DNA from: Oceanobacillus neutriphilus
GTDB taxonomy: Bacteria > Bacillota > Bacilli > Bacillales > Amphibacillaceae
DNA length: 64,000 bases
Assembly (NCBI RefSeq): GCF_014645515.1
Contig: NZ_BMLW01000017.1
Location: forward strand, 1-64,000
Direction: 5' to 3'
In this document: piece after piece, positions 17,234 to 24,529 of the stretch
Position numbering within the stretch: the stretch's first letter is position 1
How the letters are laid out: the number at the start of each line of letters is the position of its first letter
Position numbers and translations under genes: made by a program
The notes under the pieces: model-generated
Database searches by the model: none
Told to the model about the DNA's origin: nothing
The model's input: the letters and a program-made list of their open reading frames with translations, nothing else

Positions 17234-18670
17234 ATGGAATTTGATAACAACTCAGGTCATTCCCGGCAGATTTCTAATATAAGAATTGATCGGTCACGGT
17301 TAAAACGAAACCAATATACCCTCTCTCTTCTGCAGGAAGGTCAGCGGTCAGGAGTCATCTCAAGTCAAAAAGTCTATCAGATACAAGTAGAGATGGTGCA
17401 GGTTCTTCAGCGATTAATCCTGCGGTATACTCAAGAGGCAAGTACCTCAGTGACAACGGAAACAGCGGAAGGAATCATGACATCCCTGCTTTATGCTATC
17501 GATACTTATACTCTTCAATATAAGAATCCTGATGAAGCACTTACTCATTTAAATAAGGAAAGTATAAAAGATATACATTCTAAAGGGGTTGAATTACTCC
17601 GCTGTTATTTTGAAGAAACAAAACAACTGTATCAAGAAGTTAAAAATATCAAATTAGATGTGCCGGTCGATGCTTATCATATGACTATTGATGAATCGTT
17701 ACCTGTATTTATAAAACATTATGATATTATTTTCGAAGCCCAAAATACTATGGCAAGCATTGATTATCCTTTAGCTGTTGATGATATGCGGCTTCAGGGC
17801 GTTTTTTATATACGGCAGTATTTAGAGCGATTACGAATAGAGACAGAATTCTGCCGCTTTTTTAGTCTTCAGGATGTAATGTTTGTCTTAATAAATTTCG
17901 GAAAAATAAGTCGCTTTAATTACCAAATCGAGCTGTTTAATATGTTTGAGCTAATGATAAATAATGCTGTTTTTTCACTGCTGTCCGGAGGAAAACCTGA
18001 TAATGTCCGGATTTCGGGAATTCAATTTGAGCAGCTGAATCGAATGTTAACAGCTGCCCCTGCTGATCAAAGGACGAAGTTGATTCATCAAGCTCTTGAT
18101 CAGCTGCAGAAAACCCTGCAAACAAATCAGGCTCTCATTGATTACATCGATTTGTACCGCGGTGAATTCGTTCAAAGGGTGAATAATGCTGCAAAAATCG
18201 GCAGCTTCGAAACGCTTATTATCCGAGAAATAAAAGAACATGAAAAAACAATGGTATTCAAGTTAGATGAGAATGATCGAAAGAGTGATATACAAATGCG
18301 CAGCTTAGTAGACCGTATCTTAGAAATCAGCAATTCTGAAGAAAAAGCACTGTTCATCCGGAGACATTTTGTTTCACTGCATGATTATCTGGATCTGCTC
18401 CATGCAGGATGCCTGTTTAACGGGGATTATGAAGCTCTTTTTAGAACTTTTGGAGATATTGAACTAGCTATTTTAGCCAAAATCATATTTTATGAGAAAT
18501 TACGGGATGCTACGCATGATTTGTCAGATATTATTGAGGATGGAATCGAAGCAGAGAATGAGTGGGAAATACATTATATTGAATTTATGCAGCAGTTGGA
18601 AGATGAGCGCATTAAAGCTATAGGAAATCTTATTTATGAAATCAATTATGAGGATATATCCTTTCATTAG
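17234..18670 (+). CDS. Unknown protein, DUF6179-like
   Basis: A 478-residue soluble protein rich in helices and charged residues. It begins with a region LKRNQYTLSLLQEGQRSGVI and runs through repeated amphipathic helices; near residues 240-290 is the text GGKPDNVRISGIQFEQLNRM. No known catalytic motif, zinc site or membrane helix is apparent. I recall the label DUF6179 for such proteins and that they follow a DUF6323 gene. The AAAGGGGATGA site before the ATG overlaps the end of the first gene. Function unknown; two-gene operon only. Confidence 0.7.
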   Translation: MEFDNNSGHSRQISNIRIDRSRLKRNQYTLSLLQEGQRSGVISSQKVYQIQVEMVQVLQRLILRYTQEASTSVTTETAEGIMTSLLYAIDTYTLQYKNPDEALTHLNKESIKDIHSKGVELLRCYFEETKQLYQEVKNIKLDVPVDAYHMTIDESLPVFIKHYDIIFEAQNTMASIDYPLAVDDMRLQGVFYIRQYLERLRIETEFCRFFSLQDVMFVLINFGKISRFNYQIELFNMFELMINNAVFSLLSGGKPDNVRISGIQFEQLNRMLTAAPADQRTKLIHQALDQLQKTLQTNQALIDYIDLYRGEFVQRVNNAAKIGSFETLIIREIKEHEKTMVFKLDENDRKSDIQMRSLVDRILEISNSEEKALFIRRHFVSLHDYLDLLHAGCLFNGDYEALFRTFGDIELAILAKIIFYEKLRDATHDLSDIIEDGIEAENEWEIHYIEFMQQLEDERIKAIGNLIYEINYEDISFH

Positions 18671-19273
18671 GCAGAAATTATTGAAAGGAAAATGATTACT
18701 TCATCTCCCTTAAGTTTTCCTGTCTACAAAGGAATAGAACTGCGCGAAATAAGCAGTGAATTGTATCAGCTATGTTTGTGGATTATACTGGCAGTCAGGC
18801 TCCTCTTCTTGCGGTTTAATAAGCTTCAAATTATTGAGATGGAGACTTACCGCCAGTTTAAAATAAATTTAACCTGATTTAAGACAGTGAATAAACTCGA
18901 TCATAACTTTAGAATCTAATGACTATTCGCGCATCTTAAGGCATCGGTTTTTCCGATAATAGTGAATAAGTCTTAAATAAACTATTGGACTCTGGTCTGA
19001 TTTTCTTTATATAAAATGAAGTTCCGCTCTTATTGTGTTAAATAACGTTTAATTATTTAACACGAAGTCCAGAAAAAATTGCAAACAGTTGGGTTCATTC
19101 ATTAATACACTGAATTATTTTTTATTTCCGGTATCTAATGAGTACTGTATGAAATTATACTTATAGTAATATCAAATTCTCCTGAAAACCAGTATGCGGT
19201 AAAATGAATCCAGTCCTTCCATTTCACCGCATACGTATAAATCTGATCTGCTACTTGAGAAGCATTTATTTTA
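18671..19273. other. Intergenic region with two strong inverted repeats
   Basis: No gene is supported. It holds a perfect 11-bp inverted repeat GTGTTAAATAA/TTATTTAACAC at 19035-19063 with a 7-base loop, and the hairpin at 19192-19234 listed as the MFS terminator. Short plus-strand frames after 18692 have no ribosome site. Confidence 0.5.
19192..19234 (-). terminator. Hairpin downstream of the MFS efflux gene
   Basis: GTATGCGGTAAAATG (19192-19206) faces CATTTCACCGCATAC (19220-19234): 14 of 15 pairs. It lies 40 bases after the MFS stop. A T-run is lacking on the minus strand, so it may act as an mRNA 3' barrier rather than a true intrinsic terminator. Confidence 0.5.
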
Positions 19274-20461
19274 TCATCCCGTATTTCTCTTCGAAGGTGT
19301 CATCACAGTAAAAATGAGCATATATACCAAAACGACAAGCCCTATTGCAAAATAACTTAGCAGTAAACCGAAAAAATCAGAGGCTGCTCCACTAATCATT
19401 GGTCCAATCATCATTCCCGCAGAATATGACGTATTATAAATGGCAAAGGTAACACCGTATGCTTGGGTTTGGCTTTCCTGTGCAATATCAGCAAGTTCAG
19501 GAAGTGTCGGTGCGAGTACCGTTCCCATACTGATACCGATACAAGCTAATGCAGCAATTTGCAGCCATATATTGGTCGGTAAAACAACGAGTACCAGAGA
19601 AACAGCAGTAATGGCTAAACCAATAGTAATTGTTTTAGGATGACCGATTTTGATGGAAAGACCTCCAATAATGGGAGCTGTAAACGCATAAGCAAGTGAA
19701 GGTACACCAAATAATAAACCGATAGCTCCTGGTGATGCATCAAACACATTTCTTAAATAGGTTGGAAATGTCGGTTCCAGCACACTGGGAATAGCAGCAC
19801 CGATAACAACTGCCCCGCCAACCATGAGCAAAGAACGATTTTTCAATAAACGGAACGCTCCTGATGGTTCCTCTTCCTTTCTGTGAGGCTCTTCTTTCAA
19901 TAGAAACACTCGTAACAGCCCATCGATTAAGGCAATTCCTGCCGCTATAAAAAACGGAAGCATATAGCCCCCTAATTGGTAGAGCCAGCCTCCGAAAGCT
20001 GGGCCCAACAAGGTCCCCACAGCTTGCCCCGATAGAGCAATTCCCATGACTTTTCCCCGTTCTTTCGATGGATAAAAGTCTGCAAGCAATGCAAGACCGG
20101 ATGTCCAGGTGGCAGCTGCAGCAATTCCTTGTAAAACACGGCAAAGGAGTAATAGCCAAAAAGTATTCGCAAACGCAAATAACAGTGTAGCGACACCGAG
20201 TCCTAAAATTCCCCACAGCATTGGACCACGTCTTCCAAATTTGTCTGAAACAACACCAAATATTGGTGTGGCAATTAATAAAGCAGCTGCATAGCTGCCA
20301 AATAAAATACCGATTGCAGTTTGTGATATACCTAAGTTTTCAGCATAGTCCGGCAAAATAGGAACAATCATTCCATAAAGCAGCATATCAGTGAAGATTG
20401 CTAAAGTTACAACTAACAAGACGCTTTTTTGAGCTTTTTTAATATTTCGTTCCTGATTCAT
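19274..20461 (-). CDS. MFS multidrug efflux transporter
   Basis: A 395-residue, 12-helix drug:proton antiporter-type MFS protein. Motif A appears after helix 2 as GVVSDKFGRRGPM, and motif C-like glycine/proline-rich text lies in helix 5 (ALSGQAVGTLLGPAFGGWLY), which marks drug exporters (Bmr/TetA type). The ATG at 20461 is preceded by AAGAAGGGAAG. A PadR regulator gene lies just upstream in the same direction, with a shared operator in front of each gene, so drug-inducible expression is likely. Substrates unknown. Confidence 0.88.
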   Translation of the reverse strand: MNQERNIKKAQKSVLLVVTLAIFTDMLLYGMIVPILPDYAENLGISQTAIGILFGSYAAALLIATPIFGVVSDKFGRRGPMLWGILGLGVATLLFAFANTFWLLLLCRVLQGIAAAATWTSGLALLADFYPSKERGKVMGIALSGQAVGTLLGPAFGGWLYQLGGYMLPFFIAAGIALIDGLLRVFLLKEEPHRKEEEPSGAFRLLKNRSLLMVGGAVVIGAAIPSVLEPTFPTYLRNVFDASPGAIGLLFGVPSLAYAFTAPIIGGLSIKIGHPKTITIGLAITAVSLVLVVLPTNIWLQIAALACIGISMGTVLAPTLPELADIAQESQTQAYGVTFAIYNTSYSAGMMIGPMISGAASDFFGLLLSYFAIGLVVLVYMLIFTVMTPSKRNTG

Positions 20462-20693
20462 TTTCTTCCCTTCTTTCTTCAGATATTTTGTTGTTAATAT
20501 CAACAACAGCTACTTCCCTTTGTCAGAAGCTGAATGACCTCCTTTCTTCTTTTACTCCTTAAGAGGAAAAGAAATAATTGTTTTTACCGCCTCGCTAGCT
20601 CGCCGCCTCCACCGATAACCGCAGTAATTTATTATCTTACTTATGTCACTGCTATTATCCATTCCGAATAAAATATAATTTACCCTCCATTGA

Positions 20694-20711
20694 TTACTCA
20701 ACGTTGAATAT
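20694..20711. promoter_or_regulatory. PadR operator, site 1 (between padR and MFS gene)
   Basis: TTACTCAACGTTGAATAT is nearly palindromic around AACGTT and matches 16 of 18 bases with the site at 21307-21324 in front of padR. It lies 39 bases after the padR stop and 233 bases before the MFS start. Confidence 0.7.
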
Positions 20712-20749
20712 AAATATATTTTTTTCTCCCTCTCAATTAAGAGGGAGAA

Positions 20750-21292
20750 TTACTGATCATTTTTTTCTAAGTATATCAATGCTTTCTCGACGAAATCCTG
20801 CTGCTGTCTGATAGTAGCAAACATATTATCAAAAACCAGCTGCACCATGGGAGGAATATTGCCTTCTATTGCCGCTTTTTTTTCCTTCCAGCCCGCCTGG
20901 ACGCTTCTATATTCATTTTCCAACGTTATTTGCTGCTGTTCTAAAGCTTGACGTGCTTCTTCTACGGACAGCTTATCAAAAAAAGAGATGCCTGTATATA
21001 AAGAGGCAGGATATTGAACGGATGAGCTGGTTAATGCCTCTCGAACCAAATCTTTCAGATGCTTTTTTCCTTCTTCTGTGATTCGATAGGTAAACTTTTG
21101 CCGATGACCCGTTTGCTCCACCTTGTCAATTGCAATATACCCATCCTTTTCTAATTTTTTGAGCGCATGATAAATCGAACCGATTAATACGCCGCCCCAT
21201 CTTTCTGCATCTGTCATTCGCAGTGCCTGCTGAATATCATAACCGGACATCGGTTTCGTATCTAACATACCCAGTACAAGTAATCTTGTCAT
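20750..21292 (-). CDS. PadR-family regulator of the MFS pump
   Basis: A 180-residue PadR protein of the long type: N-terminal winged helix (MTRLLVLGMLDTKPMSGYDI, then GSIYHALKKLEKDGYI and FTYRITEEG) and a C-terminal VirR4-like helical domain (about 90-180) with the coiled segment EEARQALEQQQITLENEY. ATG 21292 has AAAGGGTG upstream; a GTG three codons earlier is possible. Members bind small hydrophobic compounds and repress transporters. The promoter and both palindromes described nearby support control of itself and of the efflux gene. Confidence 0.9.
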   Translation of the reverse strand: MTRLLVLGMLDTKPMSGYDIQQALRMTDAERWGGVLIGSIYHALKKLEKDGYIAIDKVEQTGHRQKFTYRITEEGKKHLKDLVREALTSSSVQYPASLYTGISFFDKLSVEEARQALEQQQITLENEYRSVQAGWKEKKAAIEGNIPPMVQLVFDNMFATIRQQQDFVEKALIYLEKNDQ

Positions 21293-21306
21293 CAAAGTCA
21301 CACCCT

Positions 21307-21351
21307 TTACTTAACGTTGAGTATTGTATAATGATTATATAAGAATGTCAA
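21307..21351 (-). promoter_or_regulatory. padR promoter and PadR operator, site 2
   Basis: On the minus strand TTGACA (21351-21346), 17 bases, TACAAT (21328-21323). The palindrome TTACTTAACGTTGAGTAT (21307-21324) overlaps the -10 edge and the start site. It matches site 1 at 20694 in 16 of 18 bases, so PadR binding here would block transcription. Confidence 0.75.
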
Positions 21352-21501
21352 TTATTCAGAATATAAATGCACAAAACGTTTATCCAGCTTTATTGCAGAT
21401 TATTTACTTTACCGTTTTCGATAGCTCCCATTTGAAAGATAAAAATATGCCTCAATATCATTTATAATTAAAGATCTTGTACTCAATAGCAGTAATTCAA
21501 A

Positions 21502-21545
21502 GAACCTATTATTGCTAATGTGAAATAATTAACAGAAATAGGTTC
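21502..21545 (-). terminator. Hairpin after the Rpn-type nuclease gene
   Basis: GAACCTATT (21502-21510) pairs with AAATAGGTTC (21537-21545). The loop is long, so it is a weak terminator candidate. Confidence 0.4.
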
Positions 21546-21563
21546 CCTCGCAGTTGTATTATA

Positions 21564-22637
21564 TTAATTTTCAAATGATTTTCGAAGTATAATTATTTCC
21601 TCAAGCTCTAGGCTGGTTAATTCAGATATTTCTTCATCCGTATAATCCCTGTCTAAAAGCTTTTTCACAAAATTTCGTTCTGCTTCTTTCTTTCCTTGTT
21701 CGACGCCTCGCTCTATACCTTGCACCATCCCTTGTTCGATACCTTTTTCTATACCTTCAGCCACACCTCTTGCCATTCCCTTTTCCATGCCTCTTTTTGT
21801 CGCTTCTTCCTCAATTTCTCTAAACAATCTTCCAAATGTCGGTGTGTCTCTTAACTTTTCCATTCCCATTATTTTTCCTTCCTCCTTTTCGTTTTGTGCA
21901 ACTGGTAATGAGTCGTACAGCTTTTCCTGTAATTCCGTCGGTATCTGCAGGATATAATCAATAAAATACAACAGGGCGGAAAGATAGGCTTCGCGATGTG
22001 AGTACTTTTCGAATGCCAGGCTGATGAGCTTCTGTTTAAATTGGAACCTTTTTTCATTATCCTCGTCTGTCCTGTCATTATTTTTACTGACATAGATTCC
22101 TGCAAGAACAGCTAAAGCGAATGGATTATCAGATTTTTTCAGCTCTTCCTCAGCTTTTCCATAGAATCGGTAGGTGTTATAGGCATAGGTCAGCATTGTG
22201 CCATAAAAAGAATAATGGAACGTATCTTCATGGTGCTGATGGCTGGCATCAGTTAAAAGCGTGATGGAATAAATCGGGTGATTGTATTTATCGTAGACGC
22301 GGTAAAAGTATTTAAACATGCGTTCTGCAAAGTCTTGTCCGCCAATGGCCAGCACTTCAATATGAATGAAGACATATTTTTCTTCTCCGTTTTTCAGCAG
22401 CACCTTGACTAGTTTATCCGTATAATTTTTTCCTTTTCTCGAATCAATAACAAACTGAAAAAGCTCCAGATTTTTGAAATCTGCTCCTTTTTCAAAATCA
22501 ATTTCGGGATATAAATCCCGTGCAAAATATTCCATAAATTCTTGAAATAATTCTTCAATCAAATTTTTCCAAAGTCCATCGTAATCTGTGTTCTTTTCAT
22601 GATAAGTCTTTTTATTTTCTTTTATTGTTGTCAGCAT
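21564..22637 (-). CDS. Rpn-family (PD-(D/E)XK) recombination-promoting nuclease / transposase-like protein
   Basis: A 357-residue protein of the Rpn/YhgA-like group. Residues about 20-130 are the nuclease-like domain; LFQFVIDSRKGKNYTDKLVKV leads to FIHIEVLAIG where relatives usually show IHVEVQG, so the usual glutamine after E is leucine here. AERMFKYFYRVYDKY is well conserved. The C-terminal part holds short repeats (EGIEKGIEQGMVQGIERGVE) forming a charged amphipathic tail. Rpn proteins are DNA nucleases linked to horizontal transfer; the altered motif leaves activity open. Stand-alone gene. Confidence 0.8.
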   Translation of the reverse strand: MLTTIKENKKTYHEKNTDYDGLWKNLIEELFQEFMEYFARDLYPEIDFEKGADFKNLELFQFVIDSRKGKNYTDKLVKVLLKNGEEKYVFIHIEVLAIGGQDFAERMFKYFYRVYDKYNHPIYSITLLTDASHQHHEDTFHYSFYGTMLTYAYNTYRFYGKAEEELKKSDNPFALAVLAGIYVSKNNDRTDEDNEKRFQFKQKLISLAFEKYSHREAYLSALLYFIDYILQIPTELQEKLYDSLPVAQNEKEEGKIMGMEKLRDTPTFGRLFREIEEEATKRGMEKGMARGVAEGIEKGIEQGMVQGIERGVEQGKKEAERNFVKKLLDRDYTDEEISELTSLELEEIIILRKSFEN

Positions 22638-22935
22638 TATTTTATCACATCCTCAAGTAATAATAAATTTGTTTTAATCGTATAGGCTTTGTGCACGGAA
22701 AGCAAAAGCGCAAAACAGGATTTCTTCTGTACATACTGACTATATATATGGGTTTTTAGTACAATTTTTTACGTTTTTCAACCAGGAAATGATATTCATA
22801 TTGAGTTTTTAGTAATACTTTTATCAGTAGAAAAATCGCTTGTCCTTTTTTTAAGCCAGTTGTGATACCATGGTATGAGCTATTGTGTATTTTAATAGAG
22901 GAGTTTACATGCTCTTTAAAAGATTGGGAGGGATT

Positions 22936-23472
22936 ATGATGGAAGTCAACAATTCAACCGCCAATCGAATATTAATCATTGGATGTCCCGGTTCAGGTAA
23001 GTCAACATTAGCCACACAAATTGCTCAAATTGGAAACATTCCTTTAGTACACTTAGACAGCATTCAATGGATCGATAATGAAACGAATACCTCTCAGGCA
23101 GTTTTTGATGCAAAATTGAAGGAAGAAATACAGAAAGACCAATGGGTTATTGATGGTAATTATGGAAGAACAATGGAATTGCGTATGAAGCGCGCAGAAA
23201 TGGTTATTTGGTTAGATTTTCCCCGCAGTATCTGTCTATATCGTATACTCAAGCGCTATGTAAAAAATAAAGGAAAGAAAAATCCGCACGGTAATCCGGA
23301 TAGATTATACTTTTCTTTTCTTCGTTTTGTTTGGAATTATAAGAAAGAGAATGATTCCCGTATAGAGGCATTAAGAGGCAGATTCCAAGACCAGCTTCTA
23401 TTCATCCATATTCGTTCTGGAAAAGAGCTCAGGAAATTTATAAATAATTTTGAAACTCGATGTGAGCTGTAA
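22936..23472 (+). CDS. P-loop nucleotide kinase-like protein (FlaR/adenylate kinase-related)
   Basis: A 178-residue protein with Walker A GCPGSGKST near residue 17, a substrate-side segment HLDSIQW, and DGNYGRTMELRMKRAE followed by VIWLDFPRS, which together mark the group annotated 'topology modulation protein/FlaR' or adenylate kinase-like. It should bind ATP and phosphorylate a small substrate that is not known. GGGAGGG lies just upstream of paired ATGs at 22936 and 22939; a further in-frame ATG at 22909 has GAGGAG and is an alternative start. Monocistronic and convergent with the next gene. Confidence 0.8.
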   Translation: MMEVNNSTANRILIIGCPGSGKSTLATQIAQIGNIPLVHLDSIQWIDNETNTSQAVFDAKLKEEIQKDQWVIDGNYGRTMELRMKRAEMVIWLDFPRSICLYRILKRYVKNKGKKNPHGNPDRLYFSFLRFVWNYKKENDSRIEALRGRFQDQLLFIHIRSGKELRKFINNFETRCEL

Positions 23473-23526
23473 CATATGTGTCAACTTAGTAATTACTTTC
23501 TGTCGCCCAAAAATATCCTGCATAAA

Positions 23527-23566
23527 AAGAGCAGTACTCATTAACATGTTAGTGAGTACTGTTCTT
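23527..23566. terminator. Bidirectional terminator
   Basis: A long hairpin, arms AAGAGCAGTACTCA and TGAGTACTGTTCTT, with inner TAAC/GTTA pairs, between the convergent kinase-like gene and the CD3324-type gene; T-rich after it on the plus strand. Confidence 0.7.
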
Positions 23567-23587
23567 TCAGATTAAAAACGCTTATCA

Positions 23588-23875
23588 TTATTTTATTTCA
23601 CCATTCATCTCACGTGTTTTATAGACAATTTTACGAATACTGTCCATCGATAGATTATAGGTTTGTTCCAATTCCTCAAATGAACGGCCTTCTCTGTATA
23701 ATCTATAGATCTCCTCGTTTCTTTTGGCTAGGGCGATACGCGACCCGTTGGCTTCTCCCCATCCTGCACGCTGACTGGTTTGTTTTGGAATATAGATAAG
23801 CTCTCCTTGAATATATTTCTGGAGCTCCTTCAATAAATGAGGCGGAAGCACCTCTTTTCCATTTTTATATGACAA
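23588..23875 (-). CDS. CD3324-family small DNA-binding-like protein
   Basis: A 95-residue protein with the pattern of the CD3324 family: VLPPHLLKELQKYIQGELIYIP at the N-terminus, GSRIALAKRNEEIYRLYREG in the middle and a C-terminal helix-turn-helix (SFEELEQTYNLSMDSIRKIV). It probably binds DNA; targets unknown. The start is TTG at 23875, with AAAGGAT eight bases before it. A short overlapping frame with a stronger ribosome site lies just upstream (see 23830-23937). Confidence 0.8.
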   Translation of the reverse strand: MSYKNGKEVLPPHLLKELQKYIQGELIYIPKQTSQRAGWGEANGSRIALAKRNEEIYRLYREGRSFEELEQTYNLSMDSIRKIVYKTREMNGEIK

Positions 23876-23937
23876 GCAAGAACATCCTTTCTATGAAGAT
23901 GTATGTGTCGATCTTGCATTATTTTCTCATTCATCAT
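23830..23937 (-). CDS. Short overlapping upstream ORF (35 aa), possible leader peptide
   Basis: ATG at 23937 is preceded by GAGAGGAG at good spacing, a better site than that of the CD3324-type gene it overlaps. The product begins MMNEKIMQDRHIHLHRKD and is basic and His-rich. It ends 43 bases inside the next gene in another frame, an arrangement typical of translational coupling or a leader peptide. It may equally be a chance frame. Confidence 0.3.
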   Translation of the reverse strand: MMNEKIMQDRHIHLHRKDVLACHIKMEKRCFRLIY

Positions 23938-24047
23938 TAAAACTCCTCTCATTTTAATTTATTTTACGAAAGCCTTTTCACTATTAGTATACATTAATTT
24001 GGGAAAGAAAAGGAGACCGCAATTTTAATGCGGCCCCGTGTTTTATG

Positions 24048-24068
24048 ATTTCCGCTATGCGGAAATCA
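24048..24068. terminator. Hairpin GATTTCCGC/GCGGAAATC
   Basis: Perfect 9-bp stem with a TAT loop, in non-coding DNA before the repeat at 24210. No T-run directly follows. Role uncertain; it may be a terminator or a small repeat. Confidence 0.4.
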
Positions 24069-24209
24069 CCTCATATTTTGTGATCAATTTAAATCAGCCT
24101 CCTTTCCGAAATATTATCGGTCCGACACCCTTATTAACTCATATATCCCCTGCTCGAACAAGGGGAAGAACGATTATAATTATTTTTTACCACTTTTTAT
24201 ATTTATTAC

Positions 24210-24432
24210 TCAACTTTCATACCTGAGAACAAGCATCTATACCTTCCTATTCCAGGATGAACATGTTCTTTATTATCCTGCTTGCATTTTGTTAAATCAT
24301 CCTTCTATTGAAATGAAAATTGTGTATAGCGCCGCTCCGACCAACCACTACGCTTTCCACGGGGACGGCTTCAGCTAGGCTTCTTTCTGCACATTCCTTG
24401 AGGCCGAGAGTCCTCTCTCCACCTAAACAGGA
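24210..24432 (-). repeat. Composite repeat, copy C (one arm) with T2 tail, inverted
   Basis: Read on the minus strand: core AGCTGAAGCCGTCCCC..GGAAAGC, right arm GTAGTGGTTGG (24351-24341), junction GGCGC.TATACACAAT, then the T2 tail with GATGATTTAACA, CAGGAT/ATCCTG stem and the terminus AGGTATGAAAGTTGA (24224-24210). The right arm, junction and tail match copy B (38749-38994); the core matches A2. No complementary left arm was found, so the fold-back is broken or truncated here. The rest of the 23938-24529 gap contains no gene that I can support. Confidence 0.65.
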
Positions 24433-24529
24433 TAGATTTACGATTATCAGCGCTGAAAAAAGGGTATAAAATATACAATACATTTATGAAGGATAACATT
24501 ATAATAACGAAAGGGAGCGATGGACACAA

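Noticed and set aside
18692-18877. 61-residue frame after the DUF6179-like gene
   Set aside because: No ribosome site and no recognisable sequence; most likely chance.
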